NCBI RefSeq assembly: GCF_902762735.1 | Contig: NZ_CACWPP010000015.1 | Coordinates: 1-40,373, forward strand | DNA: 40,373 bases | Direction: 5' to 3' | From: an uncultured Ruminococcus sp. | Lineage (GTDB): Bacteria > Bacillota > Clostridia > Oscillospirales > Ruminococcaceae | Part shown: positions 1 through 6,175 of the stretch, piece by piece | Numbering within the stretch: the stretch's first letter is position 1 | Layout: every line of letters starts with the position of its first letter | The notes under the pieces: generated by a model | Told to the model about the DNA's origin: nothing | Database searches by the model: none | Seen by the model: the letters and a program-made list of their open reading frames with translations, nothing else | Position numbers and translations under genes: made by a program

Positions 1-265
1 CCTCGATCTTGCGGCGGTTGATCGCATTGTAGCCCGGATCCATGACGAGATATTCCACCTCAAACGGGAATTTGGAATATCTCTGCAAGCGCTTCATCAG
101 CACCGCCATCAGCATAGAATCCTTTCCTCCCGAGATACAGACCGCGATCTTATCATTCGGCTCTATCAGCTTATATGTGTTGATGCCCTTGACAAATCGG
201 TTCCAGATCTCCTTGCGGTAGGTCGTGACCGTGGACAGCTCATACGGATTTGTGTTTTCACTCAT
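1..265 (-). CDS. PP-loop tRNA-modifying ATPase, TtcA/TilS-like (partial)
   Basis: The visible 88 N-terminal residues contain the PP-loop signature SGGKDS (about residues 45-50), which binds ATP and adenylates the substrate in N-type ATP pyrophosphatases such as TtcA (2-thiocytidine in tRNA) and TilS (lysidine in tRNA). The flanking text (KIAVCISGGKDSMLMAVLMK, then VEYLVMDPGYN) resembles TtcA-like proteins of clostridia more than TilS; that is a judgement from family knowledge. The rest of the gene lies beyond base 1. The start ATG at 263-265 overlaps the tcdA stop as ATGA, so the two are translationally coupled and both probably act on tRNA. Confidence 0.85.
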   Translation of the reverse strand, partial: MSENTNPYELSTVTTYRKEIWNRFVKGINTYKLIEPNDKIAVCISGGKDSMLMAVLMKRLQRYSKFPFEVEYLVMDPGYNAINRRKIE

Positions 266-1044
266 TTGCTTTTTTTCTCCTTAGCGTTTTCAATAGATGT
301 CAGGTCTTTCACGACTTCGCCCGCGATCAGCAGTCCTGCTATGGACGTCACGAATGCCACGCTTCCGGGAATATCTCTTCGCTCAGTACATTTGTGCTTT
401 GTACCGGGCGGACAGATACAGTGTGTCCGACAGCTTATCGACATATCTTCCAGCGGTCTTGTGGGCTTTTCCTCGGAGTAGACCACTTTCAGCGACTTCA
501 CACCACGTTTTCGGCACTCATACCGCATCACCCTTGCAAGGGGACAAACCTTGGTATCATAAATATCTGCAACACGGAACCGACTGCCGTCCAGCTTGTT
601 TCCTGCACCCATACAGCTGATGATAGGTACATCAAGCGCCTGACATTTCGTAATAAGCGCCAGCTTTGCCGAAACGGTGTCCACCGTATCGACCACATAG
701 TCATAATCTGCAAAGGGAAAATCGTCAATATTTTCGGGAAGGACAAAGCACTTGTGAATGTTCACCTCCACATCGGGGTTGATCTCCAGTATGCGCTCAC
801 GCATGACCTCTGCCTTGTACTGCCCGACAGTTTTTCGGGTCGCAATTATCTGACGGTTCAGATTGGTCAGGCAGACCTTGTCATCGTCGATAAGATCAAA
901 AGCACCCACGCCGCTTCGCACCAGCGCCTCACAGACATATCCGCCCACACCGCCGATTCCGAACACTGCCACACGGGCATTTTGCAGGCGCTCCATGCTC
1001 TCCTTGCCGAGCAGTAACTGCGTTCTTGAAAATTGGTTTAACAT
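262..1044 (-). CDS. tcdA: tRNA threonylcarbamoyladenosine dehydratase (TcdA/CsdL, ThiF/E1-like fold)
   Basis: E1-like ATP-dependent enzyme that cyclises t6A37 of tRNA to ct6A. The dinucleotide-fold motif GIGGVGGYVCEALVRSGVG is near the N-terminus, followed by the acidic nucleotide-binding stretch DLIDDDKVCLTNLNRQ typical of ThiF/MoeB/TcdA. At 260 residues the length fits TcdA. An upstream ATG at 1062 is in frame but has no Shine-Dalgarno sequence. The ATG at 1044 has AGGCGG six bases ahead and gives the usual family N-terminus (MLNQFSRTQLLLG), so it is preferred. The gene ends in an ATGA overlap with the downstream PP-loop gene. Family assignment is firm; substrate specificity is inferred from overall likeness. 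Confidence 0.9.
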   Translation of the reverse strand: MLNQFSRTQLLLGKESMERLQNARVAVFGIGGVGGYVCEALVRSGVGAFDLIDDDKVCLTNLNRQIIATRKTVGQYKAEVMRERILEINPDVEVNIHKCFVLPENIDDFPFADYDYVVDTVDTVSAKLALITKCQALDVPIISCMGAGNKLDGSRFRVADIYDTKVCPLARVMRYECRKRGVKSLKVVYSEEKPTRPLEDMSISCRTHCICPPGTKHKCTERRDIPGSVAFVTSIAGLLIAGEVVKDLTSIENAKEKKSK

Positions 1045-1062
1045 ACTCCACCGCCTAAACAT

Positions 1063-1526
1063 AGTTAGTCTATTATATTACTATGATTTATTATACATGA
1101 TTTTCGCAGAGATGTCAAGTGGCTCTCAGCAAGATAAAGAGCTTACCGCACACCTGCGGGGAGATACATGCTGACCGTTTTGCAGTGTTCTCACAGTTGG
1201 AGCGTGAGGGCACCGAGTTCGCTAAGGCTTGGGACAATGTTCACCGCACAAACAAGTTCGTGCCGCGATCGGCATAATATGTTTTACTGCCTCAAGGTAT
1301 TGCCGAGCAGACCTCTGCTCGATCGTCCTGTAAAACCAAAAGCCCTCAAAGTCGTTTTAGCTTGCAGTGCAAAATACCGAACGCCTGAAAAGAAAATACC
1401 TGAGAAATGCTTGTGCAGGCAGATCTCAGGTCTTTGTCTGTTATTCAGTTCCAATAGAGTATGCTGTCATTGTGGCGCGCGCCATAATACCGAAACAGAC
1501 TTATGCGAAACGGTTTACTGCATTAA
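1063..1526. other. Gene-poor region with a possible gene relic
   Basis: No convincing complete gene is visible in these 464 bases. On the plus strand a frame is open from about 1104 to the TAA at 1277-1279 and reads like protein (it includes HADRFAVFSQLEREGTEF and AWDNVHRTNKF), but it has no start codon, because a TGA lies just upstream. It is best regarded as a fragment of a lost gene; I do not recognise the family. An inverted repeat with 8-bp arms (ACCTGAGA at 1398-1405, TCTCAGGT at 1424-1431) lies further on and could be a weak terminator. Confidence 0.35.
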
Positions 1527-2921
1527 TTAAGGTCTGTACATTTTATAAACAAAATCAGCGCAGATATTGATTAGTTCGGTATCGTGCGTGATGATCAGTA
1601 CACAAGCACCGCTGTCGGCAATACTCCGCAGCAGTTTTGCCATTTCCCGCATATGCTTTCCGTCAAGACCGCTTGTCGGCTCATCGAGTATTAAAACCGA
1701 ACGCTCCCACATGAGCGCAGCCGCCAGGAGGACACGCTGCTTTTGTCCGCCCGAAAGCGATGCAGGGTGTCTCTCCGAAAATGCCGAAAGGTCAAGCTGT
1801 TCCAAAAGCTGTTCGGCTTTTCGGATATTTTCAGGAGTTTTCTTTCTGTTCAAAAGAACTTCGTCAAGTACGGTAGGGGCATATAGCTGATGATCCGGGT
1901 CTTGTCCAACGAAAAAGCAGCTTTGCATTCTTTTGCGGCGGTTCAGGTCAGCGCCATTTAGTATGACATCGCCGCAGGTTTCTTTCAGCAGCCCTGCCGC
2001 AATTTTGCAAAGCGTTGTCTTTCCTGCACCGTTCCTGCCGATAATTGCAATTATCTTACCCTTTACTGCGCTCAATGTGATGTGATCGAGAATTGTCATC
2101 TTCCCGCGCTTGCAGACTATGTCATTCAATTGCAAGTATGGCTCGCTCTCTGTACAGCCGGATATAACTTTCTTCGCTTGCGGATAAAAGAGCCGCAGTC
2201 CCATTTCACACATCTTTTCCGCAGAAAAAGCCCTTGCCTGTTCGCCGCTGTATATGCCTGCGATTTCACCGTTCTCCATGAGTACCATTTTGTCGGTCAG
2301 CTCTGCGAGATATGAAAGCCGATGCTCGGATATGATGATCGTGACCCCCTGCGCTTTCAGTGTTTTCAGCATTTTTCCGAGCTGTTCTGCTGCTTCGGCA
2401 TCGAGATTGGCAGAAGGTTCATCAAGCACCAGAATTTTCGGCTTTGTCACGCAGGCGGCCGCCACTGCGACCTTTTGCTTCTCTCCGCTTGACAGTTTCA
2501 GAAGGTCTTTGTCAAGCAAATTTCCGATATCGAGAAGCGTGCTGAACTCCTGCAATCGGCTCTCCATCAGATCATGGGGATAATTTCTGTTTTCCATCGC
2601 AAGCACGATCTCGTCTGTAACATTTGAAGCGAAAAACTGACTGCGAGGGTCTTGAAATACATTTCCGATATGGCTGCCGATCTCGTCAAGCTCCATATCA
2701 AGCGCATTTTCACCGTCAAGCAAATAACTTCCGCTGATCTCGCCGTCATAGAACTGCGGACACAAACCATTTAGTATTCGTGTAAGGGTGGTTTTTCCGC
2801 AGCCGCTTTCACCTGTCAGCAGTATAAATTCACCCACATTTACGGACAAAGATACATTTTTCAGGCTCTTATCATGTGTACCGACATAGCAAAAGGAAAT
2901 ATCATTTAATTCTATCAGCAA
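1527..2921 (-). CDS. ECF-type transporter ATPase with two fused ABC domains
   Basis: Energy-coupling-factor ATPase in which two ABC domains form one 464-residue chain. The first domain has Walker A GESGCGKTT and signature LSSGEKQKVA with Walker B ILVLDEPSANLD. The second has GRNGAGKTT, LSGGQKQRVLLAAA and LILDEPTSGLD. Both look catalytically complete. Such fused EcfA pairs work with a T (CbiQ-like) membrane subunit and an S subunit that sets the vitamin or metal substrate. The start is TTG, supported by GGAGGGG seven bases upstream; it sits one base after the T-subunit stop. No S component is in the window and the neighbouring T subunit is truncated, so the transporter may be non-functional or rely on a T subunit elsewhere. 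Confidence 0.9.
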   Translation of the reverse strand: MLIELNDISFCYVGTHDKSLKNVSLSVNVGEFILLTGESGCGKTTLTRILNGLCPQFYDGEISGSYLLDGENALDMELDEIGSHIGNVFQDPRSQFFASNVTDEIVLAMENRNYPHDLMESRLQEFSTLLDIGNLLDKDLLKLSSGEKQKVAVAAACVTKPKILVLDEPSANLDAEAAEQLGKMLKTLKAQGVTIIISEHRLSYLAELTDKMVLMENGEIAGIYSGEQARAFSAEKMCEMGLRLFYPQAKKVISGCTESEPYLQLNDIVCKRGKMTILDHITLSAVKGKIIAIIGRNGAGKTTLCKIAAGLLKETCGDVILNGADLNRRKRMQSCFFVGQDPDHQLYAPTVLDEVLLNRKKTPENIRKAEQLLEQLDLSAFSERHPASLSGGQKQRVLLAAALMWERSVLILDEPTSGLDGKHMREMAKLLRSIADSGACVLIITHDTELINICADFVYKMYRP

Positions 2922-2922
2922 G

Positions 2923-3369
2923 CTAACCCCTCCGAAAAATAATATCTGCTGTGATCGTCAACGCAGCAGCGGCTGTCCCGAGTATCATAAGCACAATATC
3001 CCTGCCGCCTATCTCTGCTTTTCTGTAAGAAGAATATGCGCCGCCCAGCTTCATGCCACGCACCTGCACCGATGCTGAAAGCTCATCAGCGACCTTGCTT
3101 GCACGTATCAGCATCAGGACAAGGATACATTCGGCGGTCATTAACGGATTGCATAGTACATTGACAGCCGAAATTCCGATCCCCCGAATTTTCTGCGATT
3201 CACGGATATGGCGGTATTCCTCTGCAAGGGTGGGCATGAAGCGGAACAATACCTTCAGTGACAGTGTGGCGGCTCTCGGTATTTTCATCTTGTTCAGTGC
3301 TGCAATCAGCGGCGAACGATAGAGCGACAGCATGGTGTCCACAAGCTCCTGCTTGTAGCCCTTGTGCAA
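2923..3369 (-). pseudogene. Truncated ECF transporter T component (CbiQ/EcfT family)
   Basis: The 148-residue frame matches the C-terminal part of CbiQ/EcfT proteins: SPLIAALNKMKIPRAATLSL, then LFRFMPTLAEEYRHIRESQKIRG, the Ala-Arg-Gly type coupling helix region, and a second segment (ASVQVRGMKLGG), followed by a final transmembrane stretch. Family members usually have about 230-270 residues with several N-terminal membrane helices. Those are missing apart from a hydrophobic stretch (MLLLPILLISIFSF) encoded just upstream at about 3370-3412 in a different frame, so there is at least one frameshift as well. The only possible start is a TTG at 3369 without a clear ribosome binding site. The damage abuts the broken ABC gene upstream. 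I infer a remnant, possibly still translated. Confidence 0.7.
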
Positions 3370-3384
3370 AGCTGAATATGGAGA

Positions 3385-3894
3385 TCAGAAGTATCGGCAG
3401 CAGGAGCATGAAAACACGGTCGGCTCGTCCATGATGATGAGCTTCGGCGAATGGGCGATACCGCAGGCAAGGTTGAGCCTGCGCTTCATACCGCCCGAAA
3501 ACTCCCCTGCCCTTTTATCCGCAACATCTACCAGTCCCACAAGTTCCAGTGCTTTCTGCACTTTTGCGTTGAGTTCCTCGCCGCCAAAACCGTAAAGCGA
3601 ACAGAAAAAACGTACATTCTCCTTTGCGGTCAGGTCTGGATATATCGCAAGATCCTGCGGAACATAGCCGATATTTTTGCTCCATTTCTTTATCCCGACA
3701 CCGTTTTCAAAGATTACCTTTCCCGAATCATAGGGTATCAGTCCAAGCAGACAGCCGATGGTCGTACTTTTTCCCGCACCGTTCGGACCTAAAATGCCGT
3801 GTATCTCCCGTTCTTCGATGCTGAGATCAACGCCGTTCACAGCTTTTACGTCCTTGAATGCTTTCTGCAATCCTTTGATCTCCAATAACGCCAT
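3385..3894 (-). pseudogene. ABC exporter ATP-binding protein, 3'-truncated
   Basis: N-terminal two-thirds of an ABC-2 (drug/antibiotic exporter) type ATPase. Walker A GPNGAGKSTT, Q-loop GYVPQDLAIYPDLTAKEN, signature FSGGMKRRLNLA and Walker B LIIMDEPTV are all present. Immediately after DEPTV, where relatives continue with the D-loop and H-loop, the frame runs into about ten unrelated residues (FSCSCCRYF) and stops. The lost part contains the switch histidine and dimerisation end, so activity is unlikely. The foreign sequence belongs to the ECF T-subunit gene, which places a deletion junction at about 3413-3418. A divergent TetR gene and shared operators suggest this was a TetR-controlled export operon whose permease has been lost. 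Confidence 0.8.
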
Positions 3895-3922
3895 AAGCGT
3901 TCACTTCCTTCTAAACAGAATA

Positions 3923-3950
3923 AATGAATATATTGGATTATATATTCATT
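3923..3950. promoter_or_regulatory. Predicted TetR operator 1
   Basis: Inverted repeat with perfect 10-11 bp arms (AATGAATATAT at the left, its complement at the right) and total length 28 bp. It covers the expected start point of the minus-strand promoter for the ABC gene. A second repeat with the same outer half-sites and the same 28-bp length lies at 3992-4019, which is strong internal support for one regulator binding both. Confidence 0.65.
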
Positions 3951-3956
3951 GTATCT

Positions 3957-3985
3957 ATATTAGCATACACTAACTGCATTGTCAA
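3957..3985 (-). promoter_or_regulatory. Sigma-A-type promoter for the truncated ABC gene
   Basis: On the minus strand, TTGACA (3980-3985) and TAATAT (3957-3962) are separated by 17 bases. Transcription would start near 3950, inside operator 1. Confidence 0.65.
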
Positions 3986-3991
3986 GTACTA

Positions 3992-4019
3992 AATGAATAT
4001 TTTTGTCGAAAGATTCATT
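3992..4019. promoter_or_regulatory. Predicted TetR operator 2
   Basis: Half-sites AATGAAT (3992-3998) and ATTCATT (4013-4019) in inverted orientation span 28 bp, matching operator 1 in spacing and half-site. The right half overlaps the -35 box of the TetR gene promoter, which implies autorepression. Confidence 0.6.
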
Positions 4020-4046
4020 GACAAAACATGAATTTTGGTGTATACT
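4018..4046 (+). promoter_or_regulatory. Promoter of the TetR-family gene
   Basis: TTGACA at 4018-4023 and TATACT at 4041-4046 with a 17-base spacer. The first bases are shared with operator 2. A purine-rich ribosome binding site (AAAGGAAA, 4063-4070) precedes the ATG at 4080. Confidence 0.8.
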
Positions 4047-4079
4047 AAAAACACAGATAAAGAAAGGAAATGACAAAAT

Positions 4080-4658
4080 ATGCCGCAGATATTCGATAAA
4101 GTGGGGCGTGACAGAGTCCGCATTCAGCTTTTGGAAACCGGATTTGAGCTGATAAAACAGCACGGAATGAAAAAAACTTCTGTTTCGGAGATCGCAAAAA
4201 AAACAGGTATCGCCACAGGAACATTCTACAACTTTTTCCCGTCTAAAGAAGAATTCATCTATCAGCTTGTGGTCTACAAAAGGCAATCTGTTAAGGCTGC
4301 ATTTGAGGAGCTTACCGCCGAAGGCAAAGCCGACAGGGAGAAATTCAGACAATACCTTCGCAGGATATATCTGGAGGATAATGACGTTTTTCAGTATCTC
4401 AGCGACGAGGAGATCAATATCCTCCGTTCACGCTGGAAGGAGGAATACTGGAAAAACGAAAGGAATGACGAACAGACTTCAAAGTGGGTGCTTAGCTGTC
4501 TTTCGGTTCTAAAACCGAATGTGAACTGGAAGGTATTTGCAAATTTCACCAAGTCCATCTCGCTGATACGTCACGGAAAGGATAAGCTGTACGAGGAGGA
4601 ATATGAGGCTACCATAGAGATGTTTATTGATGCTATCATAGATCATTTGTTTGAATGA
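4080..4658 (+). CDS. TetR/AcrR-family transcriptional regulator
   Basis: The N-terminal helix-turn-helix is unmistakable: a first helix around residues 10-25 (LLETGFELIKQHGMKKTSV), then SEIAKKTGIATGTFYNFFPSKEEFIYQLV, the TetR consensus with the GTFYxxFxSKE core. The remaining ~140 residues form the ligand-binding and dimerisation part and are not diagnostic for a ligand. At 192 residues the length is standard. The gene is divergent from the truncated ABC exporter gene, and two matched palindromes sit in the shared promoter region, so repression of both transcripts is the likely role. Because the exporter is broken, this regulator may now control only itself. A hairpin terminator follows at 4671-4720. 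Confidence 0.9.
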   Translation: MPQIFDKVGRDRVRIQLLETGFELIKQHGMKKTSVSEIAKKTGIATGTFYNFFPSKEEFIYQLVVYKRQSVKAAFEELTAEGKADREKFRQYLRRIYLEDNDVFQYLSDEEINILRSRWKEEYWKNERNDEQTSKWVLSCLSVLKPNVNWKVFANFTKSISLIRHGKDKLYEEEYEATIEMFIDAIIDHLFE

Positions 4659-4670
4659 TAAAACACTGTA

Positions 4671-4720
4671 AAAGGGATATGCTTCACCGCAGTTCACAGC
4701 GGCGGGCATATCCCCTTTTT
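4671..4720 (+). terminator. Rho-independent terminator after the TetR gene
   Basis: AAAGGGATATGC pairs with GCATATCCCCTTT around an inner GC-rich stem (CCGC/GCGG), and a run of T follows. It begins about 12 bases after the stop codon. Confidence 0.8.
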
Positions 4721-4729
4721 ATATATTTT

Positions 4730-4843
4730 GTGGTTATCCCGCTGACACACCACCCAAAAACGGTTTTAAAGAAACTAAGATATGGGGCGCTCAATTATCC
4801 TTTTATTTACTGAATTTTCAGCCGATGCGCTAAAGGGATAGCC
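4730..4843 (-). mobile_element. Short terminal-inverted-repeat element, copy A (MITE-like)
   Basis: About 114 bp bounded by GTGGTTATCCCGCTGACAC at the left and, at the right, the complement of GGCTATCCCTTTAGCGCA. On the minus strand the interior shares a core (AAAAGGATAATTGAGCGCCC then ATATCTT) with copies B and D at 17795 and 30526, but it lacks their central hairpin. No coding capacity. Flanking T-rich sequence (ATATATTTT before, ATATTTTTT after) is only a weak target duplication, which suggests an older insertion. It lies between the TetR terminator and the promoter of the next gene. Confidence 0.7.
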
Positions 4844-4893
4844 ATATTTTTTATGTCGTTTACTTTAAATGACCACTTTTTTCACTGAGCGGC

Positions 4894-4922
4894 TTTACTT
4901 TTGCTAAAAAATATGTTATACT
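4894..4922 (+). promoter_or_regulatory. Promoter of the HD-domain gene
   Basis: TTTACT (4894-4899) and TATACT (4917-4922) with a 17-base spacer; GGAGG at 4953-4957 precedes the ATG at 4965. Confidence 0.65.
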
Positions 4923-4964
4923 ACAAGTAAAGATTTGTCCATTTTATACAACGGAGGTTAACTT

Positions 4965-5570
4965 ATGTCAAACATTGAAGAGAACAAAGAAAGATTTATT
5001 GAAGTTTACAAAACAAACGTAACCCGCGCGGGTTCTGACAAACTTCTGAACTTTCTTATGAGCGAGAACAGCGACTTTTTCACTGCGCCCGCTTCTACAC
5101 GCTACCACTGCGCTTACGAGGGCGGTCTGTGTGACCACAGCCTGCATGTTTACGACTGCCTGAAAGCCTATCTCGAAAGAAACCGCGTCAAGGACGAATA
5201 CGGTCTTTCTTACCCCGAAGAAAGCATCGCGGTAGTGGCGCTGCTGCACGATATATGCAAGGTAAATCTTTACAGGACCAGTTTCCGCAACAAGAAGAAC
5301 GACGCAACGGGTGTCTGGGAGAAAGTCCCCTACTACGAGTACCACGACACACTCCCCTACGGTCATGGTGAGAAATCAGTCTACATAGTCAGCAGCTACA
5401 TGCGCCTCACCCGCGAGGAAGCTATGGCGATACGCTGGCACATGGGCTTTTCGGGCGAAGAGAATGTCAACACCATCGGCAGGGCGCTGGGCATGTTCCC
5501 GCTGGCGCTGGCGGCACATATCGCCGATATGGAAGCTACTTTCTACATTGAGGGCGAGGAAGATGACTGA
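4965..5570 (+). CDS. HD-domain phosphohydrolase
   Basis: Metal-dependent HD superfamily hydrolase. Ligand positions can be seen in order: H58 in GGLCDHSLHVYD, the paired H95-D96 in LLHDICK, further histidines in YGHGEKS and RWHMGF, and a late Asp in HIADMEA. The GGL-x-x-H-S-L and LLHDI-x-K pattern resembles the C-terminal HD domain of the YhaM 3'-5' exoribonuclease family, but the OB-fold domain of YhaM is absent, so the substrate (RNA end, nucleotide or other) cannot be stated. Start ATG has GGAGG seven bases upstream. The stop shares a base with the next start (TGATG), so it is coupled to the DUF188 gene. Confidence 0.8.
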   Translation: MSNIEENKERFIEVYKTNVTRAGSDKLLNFLMSENSDFFTAPASTRYHCAYEGGLCDHSLHVYDCLKAYLERNRVKDEYGLSYPEESIAVVALLHDICKVNLYRTSFRNKKNDATGVWEKVPYYEYHDTLPYGHGEKSVYIVSSYMRLTREEAMAIRWHMGFSGEENVNTIGRALGMFPLALAAHIADMEATFYIEGEEDD

Positions 5571-6031
5571 TGCGCATTTTCATTGACGCTGACGGCTGCC
5601 CTGTCGTCAGGCTGACTGTGAACATAGCCCAAAAACATCATATCCCCGTGACGATAGTTTGCGATACTTCCCACGAATTTTCGGGCTATGATGCTGAGGT
5701 AGTGACCGTTGACAAGGGCGCTGACAGCGCAGACTTCAAACTGGTCAACATGATGAGTGCGGGCGATATAGCCGTCACGCAGGACTACGGACTGGCGGCG
5801 ATGTGCCTTTCAAAGCGGGCACATGCTTTGAACCAGAACGGCATAGTCTACACCAACGACAATATAGACAGCATGCTAATGACAAGACACCTGAACAAAA
5901 AGCTGATGCGCAGCGGCAAGCACCTGAAAGGTCCTAAAAAGCGTACAGATGCACAGAATAACAGCTTTGCCGAAGCACTGGAGGAACTGATAGCGAAATA
6001 TTTGCAAAAGGGTGAAAAAGAACGTTTATAG
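5570..6031 (+). CDS. YaiI/YqxD family protein (DUF188, UPF0178)
   Basis: The N-terminus (MRIFIDADGCPVV) with its Asp pair and the DTSHEFSGYDAEVVTVDKGADSADF block are the hallmark of the UPF0178 family, which is thought to have a PIN-like nuclease fold with acidic metal ligands (DADxCP, Q-D-Y-G-L-A). The usual length is about 150 residues and this has 153. No biochemical function has been established for the family that I can rely on. It is translationally coupled to the HD-domain hydrolase upstream, which hints at a shared nucleic-acid processing role, but that is inference. Confidence 0.85.
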   Translation: MRIFIDADGCPVVRLTVNIAQKHHIPVTIVCDTSHEFSGYDAEVVTVDKGADSADFKLVNMMSAGDIAVTQDYGLAAMCLSKRAHALNQNGIVYTNDNIDSMLMTRHLNKKLMRSGKHLKGPKKRTDAQNNSFAEALEELIAKYLQKGEKERL

Positions 6032-6175
6032 GCGATTTGTCTCCCATGCGATCTGTTTTTTAGCACAGAGCGCAGGATCTCAGGCAGACAGGTCGTCTGT
6101 GGACAGGCTTATCAATAACATCAATGGACTGAAAAAATTTTACAACGATCTCTTGAACGAATGGAGGTAATGATA

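Noticed and set aside
250-1017. 255-codon plus-strand frame opposite tcdA
   Set aside because: It lies entirely antisense to a clear TcdA gene, has Cys/His-rich low-complexity composition and no ribosome binding site.
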